This document shows positions 9,480 to 18,602 of a DNA stretch of 64,000 nt, in pieces; the stretch's first letter is position 1, and each line of letters starts with the position of its first letter. Location of the stretch: NCBI RefSeq assembly GCF_028293835.1, contig NZ_JAQGNX010000037.1, positions 1 to 64,000 on the forward strand, read 5' to 3'. The notes below the pieces were generated by a model, which was given only the letters and a program-made list of their open reading frames with translations, did no database searches and was not told the origin of the DNA. Made by a program: the position numbers and the translations under genes. The DNA is from Pseudomonas sp. GTDB taxonomy: Bacteria; Pseudomonadota; Gammaproteobacteria; Pseudomonadales; Pseudomonadaceae.

Positions 9480-10943
9480 ATGGTTCCCGTAATCGCCCTG
9501 GTGGGTCGACCGAACGTCGGCAAGTCCACCTTATTCAACCGCCTGACCAGGACTCGCGACGCTATCGTCGGCGATCTGTCCGGTCTGACCCGTGATCGCC
9601 AGTACGGCGAGGCCAAATGGCAAGGGCGTTCCTACATTCTGGTCGACACCGGCGGTATTTCTGGTGATGAGCACGGCATGGACGAAAAGATGGCCGAGCA
9701 GTCGCTGCTGGCCATCGAAGAAGCCGATGTTGTGTTGTTCCTGGTAGATGCCCGCGCCGGTTTCACCGCTGCCGACCAGATGATTGGCGAGCATTTGCGC
9801 AAGCGTGGCAAGCGTTCCTACGTGGTTGCCAACAAGGTCGACAACATCGACCCAGAGATGGCCCGCGCAGAATTCAGTCCGCTGGGCATGGGCGATGCAA
9901 TCCCGATTGCCGGCGCGCACGGTCGTGGCATCACGCAGATGCTGGAAATCGCCTTGGGCGAATTCCCGAAAGACCCTGAAGAAGAAATCGACGAAGAACA
10001 CGTTGAAGAAGGACAGGAAGCCAAGCGCATCCCTGGCCCGAGCGAAAAAGACGGCATCAAGATCGCGATCATCGGCCGCCCTAACGTCGGTAAATCGACA
10101 CTGGTTAACCGCATGCTGGGTGAAGACCGGGTTATCGTTTATGACGAGCCTGGCACTACCCGTGACAGCATCTACATCCCGTTTCAGCGTAATGACGAGA
10201 AGTACACGCTGATTGACACTGCTGGTGTGCGTAAGCGCGGCAAGGTCCATGAGGAAGTTGAAAAGTTCTCGGTAGTCAAAACCCTGCAAGCGATCAAAGA
10301 CTCCAACGTCGTGGTGTTCGTGATGGACTCCCGTGAAGGCGTGGTCGATCACGACCTCAACCTGTTGGGTTTCGTGCTTGAATCAGGTCGTGCACTGGTT
10401 ATCGCATTGAACAAGTGGGACGGCATGACGCCCAGCGAGCGCGACTTCGTGAAGGTCGAGCTGCAACGTCGACTGTTCTTCGTCGACTTTGCCGATATCC
10501 ACTTCATCTCGGCCCTGCACGGCACGGGCGTGGGCAACCTTTACCAGTCGGTGCAGAACTCGTTCAAGTCTGCGGTTACTCGCTGGCCGACTAACCGTCT
10601 GACCCAGATTCTCGAAGACGCAGTCAGCGAGCACGCACCGCCGATGGTGGGCAGCCGCCGCATCAAACTGCGCTACGCGCACTTGGGTGGTGCCAACCCG
10701 CCATTGATCGTGATCCACGGTAACCAGGTCGAGAAAGTTCCAAAGTCCTATGTCCGTTATCTGGAAAATACTTACCGTCGTGTGTTGAAGCTGGTCGGTA
10801 CGCCAATCCGGATCGAGTTCAAGGGCGGCGAGAACCCGTACGAAGGCAACAAGAACACGCTGACAGACCGTCAGGTCAACAAGAAGCGTCGGATGATGTC
10901 GCACCACAAGAAAGCCGACAAAAAGCGCAAAGATAAGCGCTGA
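9480..10943 (+). CDS. der: Ribosome assembly GTPase Der (EngA)
   Basis: Essential GTPase with two G domains acting in 50S subunit maturation. Two copies of the P-loop motif GRPNVGKST are present, near residues 10 and 196 (after an acidic linker, [16 protein letters not shown]). Each is followed by DTGG/DTAG and NKVD/NKWD motifs. A C-terminal KH-like domain (about 375-465) and a basic tail ([11 protein letters not shown]) complete it. ATG 9480 is chosen because GGAG lies 6 bases upstream; the in-frame GTG at 9468 includes that site. The product is 487 aa. Confidence 0.98.
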   Translation: MVPVIALVGRPNVGKSTLFNRLTRTRDAIVGDLSGLTRDRQYGEAKWQGRSYILVDTGGISGDEHGMDEKMAEQSLLAIEEADVVLFLVDARAGFTAADQMIGEHLRKRGKRSYVVANKVDNIDPEMARAEFSPLGMGDAIPIAGAHGRGITQMLEIALGEFPKDPEEEIDEEHVEEGQEAKRIPGPSEKDGIKIAIIGRPNVGKSTLVNRMLGEDRVIVYDEPGTTRDSIYIPFQRNDEKYTLIDTAGVRKRGKVHEEVEKFSVVKTLQAIKDSNVVVFVMDSREGVVDHDLNLLGFVLESGRALVIALNKWDGMTPSERDFVKVELQRRLFFVDFADIHFISALHGTGVGNLYQSVQNSFKSAVTRWPTNRLTQILEDAVSEHAPPMVGSRRIKLRYAHLGGANPPLIVIHGNQVEKVPKSYVRYLENTYRRVLKLVGTPIRIEFKGGENPYEGNKNTLTDRQVNKKRRMMSHHKKADKKRKDKR

Positions 10944-10965
10944 TTGTGTAACGGACTTTCTCAAG

Positions 10966-10991
10966 AAAGGCGCCAATGGCGCCTTTTTTTA
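10966..10991 (+). terminator. Terminator after der
   Basis: Stem AAGGCGCC / GGCGCCTT with an AAT loop, followed by a run of Ts. It lies 23 bases after the der stop and is a canonical intrinsic terminator. Confidence 0.92.
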
Positions 10992-11060
10992 TGCGCGTCG
11001 TATGGGCTATCCTGCTGTCTTCCGCGCCCCGTAGAGTCGGGGCCAGCAAGGTATTAGCCG

Positions 11061-12209
11061 ATGATCACCAGTAAACTGCCGAACGTCGGCACCACCATCT
11101 TCACCACCATGTCACAGCTCGCCACGCAAACGGGCGCGATCAATCTGTCCCAAGGGTTTCCGGATTTCGACGGCCCGCAGTCGCTGCGCGATGCCGTGGG
11201 GCGCCATATCGCTGAAGGCCACAACCAATATTCGCCTATGACGGGCCTGCCAGCGCTGCGCCAGCAAGTTGCGGCGAAGATCGCTCGCAGTTATGGCCGT
11301 CAGGTGGACGCCGACACTGAAGTCACCATCACGCCTGGCGCGACCCAGGCTATTTTTTGCGCGATCCAGACGGTGATTCATCCCGGCGATGAAGTGATTG
11401 TGTTCGACCCGTGTTACGACAGCTATGAACCTTGCGCCGAACTCGCCGGTGGTCGCTGCGTGCACGTGCAGCTGAGTGCTGGCGACTTCGCAATTGATTG
11501 GCAGAAGCTCGCCGAGGCTATCAGCCCGCGTACCCGAATGATCATTCTCAACAGCCCACACAACCCGACGGGCGCGCTGATTACTCGGGCTGAACTCGAT
11601 CAACTGGCTGCGCTGATCGCCAACCGCGATATCTATCTGGTCAGCGACGAAGTGTATGAACACCTGGTGTTCGACGGGGCGAAGCACGTCAGTATCCTGG
11701 CCCATGAAGAACTGTATCAGCGTGCTTTTGTGGTTAGCTCATTCGGCAAGACCTACCACGTCACCGGCTGGAAGACCGGCTATGTGGTCGCGCCACCGGC
11801 ACTGACTGCGGAGCTACGCAAGATTCATCAGTACGTGAGCTTTTGCGGAGTGACGCCACTGCAATACGCCCTGGCTGATTTCATGGCCGAGTGTCCCGAG
11901 CATGTGGAAGAGCTGCCTGCGTTCTATCAGGCCAAGCGTGATCTATTCTGTGATTTGCTTGGGCCGTCGCGCTTCACGTTCGAGCGTGTAGGCGGCACGT
12001 ACTTTCAGTTGGTGGATTATTCACAGATTCGTCCGGACCTGAATGACGTCGATATGTCGCTGTGGATGACCCGGGAGTATGGGGTCGCGAGCATTCCTGT
12101 TTCGGTGTTCTACCAGTCCCCGCCGCAGGGCCAGCGGCTTGTTCGACTGTGCTTCGCCAAACGCGAGGAGACGCTGCGTCAGGCAGCCACAAAACTATGC
12201 GCGATCTAA
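11061..12209 (+). CDS. PLP-dependent aminotransferase (YbdL / glutamine transaminase K-like)
   Basis: Fold-type I aminotransferase of the class I/II family. Visible landmarks are the N-terminal NLSQGFPDFDGP, the nucleotide-phosphate loop ITPGATQAIFC, SPHNPTGAL, VSDEVYEHLVF and the PLP lysine at 230 in SSFGKTYHVTGWK. These features, including the SQGFPDF start, fit the YbdL/KAT subgroup that transaminates methionine, glutamine and aromatic residues with 2-oxo acids. Exact substrate is inferred. The stop overlaps the following omega-amidase gene by 13 bases, which suits a transaminase/omega-amidase route. It has 382 aa. Confidence 0.88.
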   Translation: MITSKLPNVGTTIFTTMSQLATQTGAINLSQGFPDFDGPQSLRDAVGRHIAEGHNQYSPMTGLPALRQQVAAKIARSYGRQVDADTEVTITPGATQAIFCAIQTVIHPGDEVIVFDPCYDSYEPCAELAGGRCVHVQLSAGDFAIDWQKLAEAISPRTRMIILNSPHNPTGALITRAELDQLAALIANRDIYLVSDEVYEHLVFDGAKHVSILAHEELYQRAFVVSSFGKTYHVTGWKTGYVVAPPALTAELRKIHQYVSFCGVTPLQYALADFMAECPEHVEELPAFYQAKRDLFCDLLGPSRFTFERVGGTYFQLVDYSQIRPDLNDVDMSLWMTREYGVASIPVSVFYQSPPQGQRLVRLCFAKREETLRQAATKLCAI

Positions 12210-12988
12210 GCGAGTTACCCGACCTAAACATAGCCTTGGTGCAGACCACGCTGGTGTGGCATAACCGCCAAGCGAACCTCGACCATTTCGAGCTGCTGCT
12301 TGATCAGGCCATGGGTGCTGATTTGGTCGTGCTGCCAGAGATGTTTACCACCGGTTTCACCATGGAATCCGAAGCCCAGGCAGAACCTGAGCAGGGTCCT
12401 ACGACGAGCTGGATGTTGGCCCAGGCGAAAAAGCTCAACGCTGTGATGACTGGCAGCGTGATTATTCGTGCTGCTGACGGCAGCCATCGTAATCGCCTGC
12501 TGTGGGCACGGCCTGACGGAGAAATGCTGCATTACGACAAGCGCCATCTGTTCCGCATGGCGGGCGAGCACAAGCACTACACCCCTGGTGAGCGCCAGGT
12601 GCAGTTCGAATTGAAAGGCTGGCGAATCCGCCCGCTGATTTGCTATGACCTGCGTTTTCCGGTGTGGAGTCGCGATCCGCAAGACACCGATTTGCTGCTA
12701 TATACCGCCAACTGGCCCGGCGCCCGACGTTTGCATTGGAACCGCCTGCTACCGGCGCGGGCCATCGAAAACCTGTGCTATGTCGCGGCGGTCAACAGGG
12801 TGGGTGTTGACGGCAAAGGATTTGCGTATACCGGCGACAGCCACGTTTTTGACTTCCAGGGCGAGAGCTTATTGAATGCCGGCGAAGCCGATGGCGTGTT
12901 TCACGTCAGCCTCAACGCCGCCGACCTGGCCGCCTACCGCACGCGCTTCCCGGCCAACCTCGATGCGGATGTGTTTGAGCTGAAATAG
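12197..12988 (+). CDS. Omega-amidase, nitrilase superfamily (YafV/Nit2-like)
   Basis: Carbon-nitrogen hydrolase that in this subfamily deamidates 2-oxoglutaramate or 2-oxosuccinamate, the products of glutamine or asparagine transamination. The nitrilase triad is visible: Glu48 (LPEMFTTGF), Lys115 (YDKRHLF) and Cys149 (PLICYDLRFP). It has 263 aa from ATG 12197, which lies inside the end of the aminotransferase gene. The longer in-frame extension upstream merely reads through that gene in another frame. The overlap suggests translational coupling with the transaminase. Confidence 0.9.
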   Translation: MRDLSELPDLNIALVQTTLVWHNRQANLDHFELLLDQAMGADLVVLPEMFTTGFTMESEAQAEPEQGPTTSWMLAQAKKLNAVMTGSVIIRAADGSHRNRLLWARPDGEMLHYDKRHLFRMAGEHKHYTPGERQVQFELKGWRIRPLICYDLRFPVWSRDPQDTDLLLYTANWPGARRLHWNRLLPARAIENLCYVAAVNRVGVDGKGFAYTGDSHVFDFQGESLLNAGEADGVFHVSLNAADLAAYRTRFPANLDADVFELK

Positions 12989-13012
12989 GTGTTTTTTTGG
13001 GGCGCGGTTCAT

Positions 13013-13040
13013 TCGGTGGGAGCGAACTTGTTCGCGAATG
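13013..13040. repeat. Single REP-like element (variant)
   Basis: GGTGGGAGCGAACTTGTTCGCGAATGGC, a palindromic GCGAACTTGTTCGC core of the second REP type found in pseudomonads. No inverted partner is visible nearby. The spacer 12989-13096 holds no other recognisable feature. Confidence 0.55.
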
Positions 13041-13096
13041 GCTTGATGCGGTGGCTCAGGTACACCGCCTTCGGCAGCTCCTAAAAAATACATGCA

Positions 13097-13136
13097 CATA
13101 AAAACGGCGCTGAAGCTTGCACTCCAGGGCCGTTTT
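13097..13136 (-). terminator. Terminator of leuA
   Basis: On the minus strand AAAACGGC pairs with GCCGTTTT around a 20-base loop region, followed by TTATG. It lies about 20 bases past the leuA stop. It could also act on the plus strand for the omega-amidase gene. Confidence 0.65.
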
Positions 13137-13154
13137 GTATTTCAGGCGTTTAGA

Positions 13155-14825
13155 TCAAGCCGCTTTGGCTTCAGCCAGGCACAGCGACCGGTTCAGGGCG
13201 CTGAACAGCGCGCGGAAGCTTGCGGTGGTGATGTTCTCATCGACACCCACACCATGCACCGCACGATCACCGTTAACCCGCAGCTCGATGTAAGCCGCCG
13301 CTTTGGCCGTGGTTCCGGCACCAATCGCGTGTTCGTTGTAGTCCATGATTTCCACGGACACCGGCAGCCCGGCGACCAGCGCTTCCAGTGCGCCTTTGCC
13401 CTTACCGCGCCAGTGTTGGGTTTCACCTTCGCAATGGACCTCGGCATCCACGGCGCTGTGGCCATTCTCTTCCTGCAGCTTGTGGCTGAGCAGGGCATAC
13501 GGGGTGTTGGCTTGCAGATATTCCCGGTGCAGCAAGCTGTAGATCTGCTGCGCAGTCATTTCCAGGCCCAGACGGTCGGTTTCGCCTTGAACCACCTGGC
13601 TGAACTCGATCTGCATCCGGCGCGGCAGGCTAATGCCGTATTCCTGTTCCAGCAGGTAAGCGATACCGCCTTTGCCGGACTGACTGTTGACCCGAATAAC
13701 CGCTTCGTAACTACGGCCGATGTCAGCCGGGTCGATTGGCAGGTAAGGCACTTCCCACAGGGTGTCCGGCTGTTGCTGAGTGAAACCCTTGCGAATCGCG
13801 TCCTGGTGCGAGCCAGAGAATGCGGTATGCACCAGGTCGCCTACATAGGGATGACGAGGGTGAACCGGAATCTGGTTGCACTCCTCAACGACCTTACGCA
13901 CGCCATCGATATCGGAGAAGTCCAACTGCGGATTGATGCCTTGGGTGTAGAGGTTCAGCGCCAAGGTCACCAGATCGACGTTGCCGGTGCGCTCGCCGTT
14001 ACCGAACAGGCAACCTTCAACGCGGTCGGCGCCAGCCATCAGGCCCAGCTCAGTGGCGGCAACGCCAGTGCCACGGTCGTTGTGGGTGTGCAGGCTGATC
14101 AACACGCTGTCGCGGCGGTTGATATGACGACCGAACCACTCGATCTGATCGGCATAAATGTTCGGTGTTGCGACTTCAACGGTCGCCGGCAGGTTAAGGA
14201 TGACCTTGTTCTGCGGCGTTGGATTCCACACCTCGATCACCGCATCACAGACTTCTTTGGCGAAGTCGAGTTCGGTGGCGCTGAAGGTTTCCGGTGAGTA
14301 TTCGAAGGTCCATTGCGTCTCAGGCTGCTCGGCGGCAAATTTGACGAACAGCTTGGCAGCACTGACGGCAATTTCCTTCACGCCTTCTTTGTCTTGGTTA
14401 AAGACAATGCGGCGGAACGACGGCGACGTCGCGTTATACAGGTGAACAATGGCCTTCTTCGCGCCGCGCAGGGATTCGAAGGTACGCTGGATCAGGTCTT
14501 CGCGGCCTTGGGTCAGCACCTGAATGGTGGTGTCGTCCGGGATGTGATTGCCTTCGATCAGCGTGCGAACGAAATCAAAGTCGGTCTGCGATGCGGCCGG
14601 GAACGAGGCTTCGATCTCCTTGACGCCTACTGCAACCAGGGTCTTCCAGAAACGCAGTTTTTTAACCGCATCCATTGGCTCGATCAGCGATTGATTACCG
14701 TCGCGCAAGTCAGAGCTGCACCAGATAGGCGCCGTAGTGATAGTTTTTGACGGCCAGGTACGATCAGGCAGATCGATGGTTGGAAACGCGCGGTACTTGG
14801 TCGACGGGTCGTTGAGCATGGTCAT
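13155..14825 (-). CDS. leuA: 2-isopropylmalate synthase
   Basis: First committed enzyme of leucine biosynthesis, condensing acetyl-CoA and 2-oxoisovalerate; normally feedback-inhibited by leucine. It is the long form (556 aa). A DRE-TIM barrel begins with [16 protein letters not shown], and the metal motif [12 protein letters not shown] is present. A C-terminal LeuA dimer/regulatory domain follows ([18 protein letters not shown]). The first of two close ATGs (14825) is used because AAGGA lies 6 bases upstream. It stands alone on the minus strand with a candidate leader peptide upstream. Confidence 0.97.
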   Translation of the reverse strand: MTMLNDPSTKYRAFPTIDLPDRTWPSKTITTAPIWCSSDLRDGNQSLIEPMDAVKKLRFWKTLVAVGVKEIEASFPAASQTDFDFVRTLIEGNHIPDDTTIQVLTQGREDLIQRTFESLRGAKKAIVHLYNATSPSFRRIVFNQDKEGVKEIAVSAAKLFVKFAAEQPETQWTFEYSPETFSATELDFAKEVCDAVIEVWNPTPQNKVILNLPATVEVATPNIYADQIEWFGRHINRRDSVLISLHTHNDRGTGVAATELGLMAGADRVEGCLFGNGERTGNVDLVTLALNLYTQGINPQLDFSDIDGVRKVVEECNQIPVHPRHPYVGDLVHTAFSGSHQDAIRKGFTQQQPDTLWEVPYLPIDPADIGRSYEAVIRVNSQSGKGGIAYLLEQEYGISLPRRMQIEFSQVVQGETDRLGLEMTAQQIYSLLHREYLQANTPYALLSHKLQEENGHSAVDAEVHCEGETQHWRGKGKGALEALVAGLPVSVEIMDYNEHAIGAGTTAKAAAYIELRVNGDRAVHGVGVDENITTASFRALFSALNRSLCLAEAKAA

Positions 14826-14895
14826 GGGAAATCCTTTTGTGTACTGGCCGGAAAAAGGCGGCCTACCGTTGTAGCAAAAGAGGGTTGCGTCGAGG

Positions 14896-14945
14896 CACAG
14901 CGATTAGCGTGGCAGTCGTGCACTGACCAGGCTAAGGCAGCTGTG
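14896..14945 (-). promoter_or_regulatory. Long leader hairpin upstream of leuA
   Basis: An interrupted palindrome read as RNA from the minus strand. Its arms are CACAGC/GCUGUG, UUAGC/GCUAA, UGG/CCA and CAGU/ACUG, closing on a 5-base loop GCACG with only small internal loops. It covers codons 13 to the stop of the leader ORF. A possible promoter for this transcript is TTGCCA (15016-15011) with TACGGT (14993-14988) 17 bases apart on the minus strand. That would start the RNA almost at the leader ATG. Confidence 0.6.
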
Positions 14946-14981
14946 TTGGCGCAACAGGATGAGGGTCTGAGGAGTATTCAT
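14904..14981 (-). CDS. Putative leucine-rich leader peptide upstream of leuA
   Basis: A 25-codon ORF, 78 bases upstream of leuA on the same strand. It begins with MNTPQTLILLRQ and ends with LVSARLPR. Six of 25 residues are Leu, with L-I-L-L early and more later, using four different Leu codons (CTC, CTG, TTG, CTT). The 3' half lies inside a long hairpin (14896-14945). By analogy with enteric leuL this could sense leucyl-tRNA, but I cannot see a classical U-tailed attenuator after it. The ribosome site is weak (AGAG 1-5 bases upstream). Whether it is translated is inference. Confidence 0.5.
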   Translation of the reverse strand: MNTPQTLILLRQHSCLSLVSARLPR

Positions 14982-15156
14982 GCTCTAACCGTACTCACTG
15001 AGGTGAATGTTGGCAAGCAGCGGTGAAAATTTGATAGAAAATCTTGAGCGGGGTGGTTTTATCGATTTTTATTGCGTTGATTCCCGTTGGAGTGCGGGGT
15101 TATTGCGTAACGCAACGGCCCTTAGCAATCGGCCGCACAGTTAAGTCGCGATCCTC

Positions 15157-15244
15157 TGTAGGAGCCAACGTGTTGGCGAAACAGGCAGCGCGGTTCATCT
15201 GGAACACCGCGGTGCTGTTGATATCGCCAACGAGTTGGCTCCAC
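15157..15244. repeat. Inverted REP pair
   Basis: CTGTAGGAGCCAACGTGTTGGCGA on the left and TCGCCAACGAGTTGGCTCC on the right enclose about 45 bases. The pair lies between leuA and the M23 peptidase gene. In the whole gap 14826-15300 I see only the leader ORF and hairpin, this repeat and no other gene. Confidence 0.85.
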
Positions 15245-15300
15245 GGAAGGTCGCGGATATGTATGGAGCCGAATTCATTCATCGGGAAGGGCCGGAATCA

Positions 15301-16164
15301 TCAAGGCTGAAACGCCCCAATAAAAATCGCCGGATCAACCCGTGCATCATTCAAGCTAACGTTCCAATGCATGTGCGGGCCAGTCGCGCGGCCCGTCGAG
15401 CCAACACGGCCTACCACGCCGCCCCGTGGCACGTTGTCGCCGACCTTCACGTCGATCTTCGACATGTGGCAGAACATGCTGATGAACCCTTGACCGTGGT
15501 CGACGAACACTGTGTTGCCATTGAAGAAGTAATTGCCGATCAAGATCACTCTGCCCGCAGCGGGCGATTTGATTGGCGTACCTGCCGGCACGGCAAAGTC
15601 CAGCCCGGCGTGGGGGTTACGCTCCTCACCATTAAAGAAGCGCCGCACGCCGAATTTGCTGGAGAGCGGGCCATTCACTGGTTTGTCCAACAATAGATTG
15701 CTCGGCGTGCCCGGCGAAAAGCTGCGATAGGCGCGGATCTGCTCGGCCAGCTCGCCATCGATACGTTTCAAGTCAGCCGGATTCGGATTGACCTGACGCT
15801 GATTTTTCAGCGTGATGTGCTGCTCCGGGTAAGCCTTGAATCCGACGGTGAAGGGCAGGGTGCGGGTGCCGCTAGAGGTTTTCGCGGTGATTTGCTGACT
15901 GCCAGGTTTAATCGTCAATGGCACACCGATTATCGCCACCCAACGTGCCTCCTGCTTAACCACTAACACCGGTTTGCCTTGATAGCTGGCCTGTGGCGTT
16001 TGCGCGCTGGGGCCGAGGTCAACCACCGCGACGCCGCCGGGCACCGGCTTGTTTAGCAGCCGATCTATATAACTGTCGGGCGCAGCGTGGGCCGGTAAGG
16101 CCAGAAGCAGAGCAACAATCGGGGTAATAAAACGCAGCATCACTTTCATATCCAGGCTTTTCAT
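15301..16164 (-). CDS. M23-family (LytM) peptidoglycan peptidase, exported
   Basis: Zinc endopeptidase fold expected to cut peptidoglycan cross-bridges or act as a periplasmic LytM factor. A signal peptide (about MLRFITPIVALLLALPAHA) precedes an N-terminal beta domain. The peptidase domain follows, with metal motifs HAGLDF and HMHW, plus FVDHGQGFISMFCHM in between. The start is uncertain: ATGs at 16164, 16149 and 16140 are all in frame and none has a good ribosome site. 16164 gives 287 aa. The extension to 16269 overlaps xseA and is built partly of a 5-codon repeat. Activity is inferred from intact metal ligands. Confidence 0.87.
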   Translation of the reverse strand: MKSLDMKVMLRFITPIVALLLALPAHAAPDSYIDRLLNKPVPGGVAVVDLGPSAQTPQASYQGKPVLVVKQEARWVAIIGVPLTIKPGSQQITAKTSSGTRTLPFTVGFKAYPEQHITLKNQRQVNPNPADLKRIDGELAEQIRAYRSFSPGTPSNLLLDKPVNGPLSSKFGVRRFFNGEERNPHAGLDFAVPAGTPIKSPAAGRVILIGNYFFNGNTVFVDHGQGFISMFCHMSKIDVKVGDNVPRGGVVGRVGSTGRATGPHMHWNVSLNDARVDPAIFIGAFQP

Positions 16165-16204
16165 CTCTAAGCTTTCTGTTTGTAAGCTTTCTATTTCTAA
16201 AGCA

Positions 16205-17584
16205 TCAGTCCAACAGGGACAGGGTGACCGGGGCCAAATGGTTATCTTCGACCCGTACGTGCAATTCACCTTCGCCCAACCGCGCTTTCAAACGCTGACC
16301 GTTGTGGGTTTGTTCTGCACTGCGAATGGCATGGCCGCGCTCATCGAGCAAAATGCTATACCCGCGACTCAAGGTAGCCAGCGGGCTGACCACGTTTAAG
16401 GTCTGCACCTGACTTTGTAGTTGTAAGCGACGGGTTTTAAGGGTTTCACGCATGGCCCTGGGCAAGCGTTCGGACAAGCCGTCCAGGCGCTGCTTCAAAA
16501 ACGCCAACGTGCGCCCTGGATGTTGCGCGGCAAGGCGAGATTCCAGATGCGCCAGGCGTACCGTGCGTTTATGGGCGTTTTGTTCAAAGGCTCGACGCAG
16601 GCGCATGTCCAGGTCATCCAGGCGCTGCGCCTGTTGCCGCAGGCGTTCGCCGGGATGACGCAGGCGTCGTGACATGCCTTCCAGACGTAACCGGTCACGC
16701 ATCAGGCGGTCTTGAATCCGCGCCACCAAGCGGCGTTTCAAGCTATCGACGCGGCGATGCAGATCGCTGGTGTCTGGGGCAAGCAGTTCTGCGGCGGCTG
16801 ACGGTGTCGGGGCGCGTATGTCGGCGACGAAGTCGCTGATCGAGACATCGGTTTCGTGCCCGACGGCGCTGACGATTGGCGTGACACAGGCGTCAATCGC
16901 CCTGGCCACGGCTTCCTCGTTGAAACACCACAAATCTTCCAGCGAGCCGCCGCCTCGGGCCAGGATCAGGGCGTCGAAACCTTGGGCATCGGCCAGTTTC
17001 AGCGCTCGCACGATTTGCGCGATGGCCTCGCGACCTTGCACCGCGGTGGGGATCAACGTTAGCCGGACCTGCGGCGCACGTCGGCGAAACACGCTAATGA
17101 TGTCGCGAATCACCGCGCCGGTTGGCGAGCTGATAATGCCGATACGCTGCGGGTGTAACGGCAGCGGCACTTTACGTTCGGCGCTGAACAGCCCTTCGGC
17201 ACTGAGCTTTTCTTTCAACGCATCGAAAGCCAGGCGCAACGCACCTTCGCCAGCAGGCTCAACGGTGTCGAGAATCAACTGGTAGTCGCCACGGCCTTCG
17301 AACAGCGAGACTTTGCCCCGGACCTTCACTGCCAGGCCGTCTTTCAACACCTGACGAACCCGTGCCGCGTTCTGCCGGAACAGCGCGCAACGCACCTGGG
17401 CGCCACTGTCCTTTAGCGTGAAGTACACATGGCCAGACGCGGGACGAGACAGGTTAGAGATTTCACCCTCAACCCAAATATTGCTGAACACATCCTCCAG
17501 CAGCACACGCGCGCGGCCGTTCAGTTGGCTGACAGTGAGGACTTCCCGGTCGAGGCCGAGTCTTGCGAAGGGGTCTTTGATCAT
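16205..17584 (-). CDS. xseA: Exodeoxyribonuclease VII large subunit
   Basis: Large subunit of ExoVII, which degrades single-stranded DNA into oligonucleotides together with XseB (not in this window). An N-terminal OB-fold (about 10-105, LTVSQLNGRARVLLEDVFSN) is followed by the catalytic region (GIISSPTGAVIRDI, LARGGGSLEDLWCFNEE, VGHETDVSISDFVADIRAPTP). Next come a long helical, Arg-rich coiled coil and a C-terminal LSRGYSILLD motif. ATG 17584 (459 aa) begins MIKDPFARLGL as in relatives; the upstream extension is rejected. The gene precedes the M23 peptidase on the same strand. Confidence 0.97.
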   Translation of the reverse strand: MIKDPFARLGLDREVLTVSQLNGRARVLLEDVFSNIWVEGEISNLSRPASGHVYFTLKDSGAQVRCALFRQNAARVRQVLKDGLAVKVRGKVSLFEGRGDYQLILDTVEPAGEGALRLAFDALKEKLSAEGLFSAERKVPLPLHPQRIGIISSPTGAVIRDIISVFRRRAPQVRLTLIPTAVQGREAIAQIVRALKLADAQGFDALILARGGGSLEDLWCFNEEAVARAIDACVTPIVSAVGHETDVSISDFVADIRAPTPSAAAELLAPDTSDLHRRVDSLKRRLVARIQDRLMRDRLRLEGMSRRLRHPGERLRQQAQRLDDLDMRLRRAFEQNAHKRTVRLAHLESRLAAQHPGRTLAFLKQRLDGLSERLPRAMRETLKTRRLQLQSQVQTLNVVSPLATLSRGYSILLDERGHAIRSAEQTHNGQRLKARLGEGELHVRVEDNHLAPVTLSLLD

Positions 17585-17621
17585 GCCCGGCATGATACAC
17601 GGAGCAGGCAACGTGATCCTC

Positions 17622-17700
17622 TGTAGGAGCCAACTTGTTGGCGAGGCGGCGTTTCAGGCAGACCCTATTCATATTCTCGCCAACACGTTGGTTCCTACAG
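17622..17700. repeat. Inverted REP pair
   Basis: TGTAGGAGCCAACTTGTTGGCGA and TCGCCAACACGTTGGTTCCTACAG face each other across about 32 bases, in the space between the divergent xseA and the permease gene. Confidence 0.88.
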
Positions 17701-17752
17701 GGAAGCTGAACCTTGCTACAGTCAGCGCCCCTGCATTCACGGACGTGCTCCC

Positions 17753-18544
17753 ATGGTCTTTTCCGATATCGCCACGCTGTTCAATCACCTGGCTTTTACG
17801 CCGCTTGACTGGGTGTTGATTGAACTGGGCGTCGTAGGGGCTTATATCGTGTTCGGCATTGCCGGGTTCGGCACTGCCCTGATCGCTGGGCCGGTGTTAA
17901 TCAACTTCATGCCGCTGTCCCGGATCATTCCGTTGCTGGTGTTGCTGGACTTCATTGCAGCGTTCGGCAACCTGCTGCCTTCGCGCAAATCCCTGGTCAA
18001 AGCCGAACTGTTGCGCTTGCTGCCATGCATGGCGGTAGGCTGCACCCTGGGCGTGGTGTTTCTGCTTAACCTTCAGTCCAATGTGTTGCTGTTGTTGATG
18101 GGGCTGTTTATCACCACCTATGCCCTGTACACCCTGCTGATCAAGGCACGCCCGGCTCAGCTCGCGGTAGGTTGGGCGATACCGATGGGTACTGTGGGCG
18201 GGTTGTTCGGCGCACTGTTTGGCAGTGGCGGCTTCTTATATGCGATCTACCTCAATAGCCGCTTATCCTCCAAGGAGCAAGTGCGGGCCACCCAAGCCGC
18301 GCTGATCAGTTGCAGTACCATCGTGCGTTTAAGCTTATTCATCATCGCCGGGGTTTATGCGGATGTTTCCTTGTTGTTATTGGCCGCATGCCTGTTTCCG
18401 GCGATGGCATTGGGCTCTTGGATCGGCCGCTCCCTGACCAACAAGCTGTCCCGCGAGGCGTTTGTGCGATTGATCACATGGTTGGTATTGGCCAGCGGTA
18501 TTGCGCTGATTGGCCGCTATATTTCTCTAACAGCCGGCACTTGA
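17753..18544 (+). CDS. TauE/SafE (TSUP) family membrane permease
   Basis: Probable inner-membrane transporter of small anions such as sulfite or sulfonates. The 263 residues consist of seven to eight hydrophobic helices. The TSUP-like pattern GIAGFGTALIAGP appears near residue 35 and is echoed by GGLFGALFGSGGFLYAIY near residue 148, reflecting the internal duplication of the family. No sulfur-metabolism gene is adjacent, so the substrate cannot be deduced. ATG 17753 follows the REP pair by about 50 bases. Confidence 0.85.
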   Translation: MVFSDIATLFNHLAFTPLDWVLIELGVVGAYIVFGIAGFGTALIAGPVLINFMPLSRIIPLLVLLDFIAAFGNLLPSRKSLVKAELLRLLPCMAVGCTLGVVFLLNLQSNVLLLLMGLFITTYALYTLLIKARPAQLAVGWAIPMGTVGGLFGALFGSGGFLYAIYLNSRLSSKEQVRATQAALISCSTIVRLSLFIIAGVYADVSLLLLAACLFPAMALGSWIGRSLTNKLSREAFVRLITWLVLASGIALIGRYISLTAGT

Positions 18545-18602
18545 CCTGACCTCGCGAGGGATTAAGCTGCCGGGTTCTTAACGCGTCACAACAGGCAGTA
18601 GC

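Noticed and set aside
13092..14297. 401-codon open frame on the plus strand opposite leuA
   Set aside because: It is a shadow frame: leuA on the other strand has full family motifs, and the antisense product shows no recognisable domain or ribosome site.
15157..15244. CRISPR-like repeats among the TGTAGGAGCC elements
   Set aside because: The copies are dispersed, paired as inverted repeats and without regular spacers; they are REP elements.
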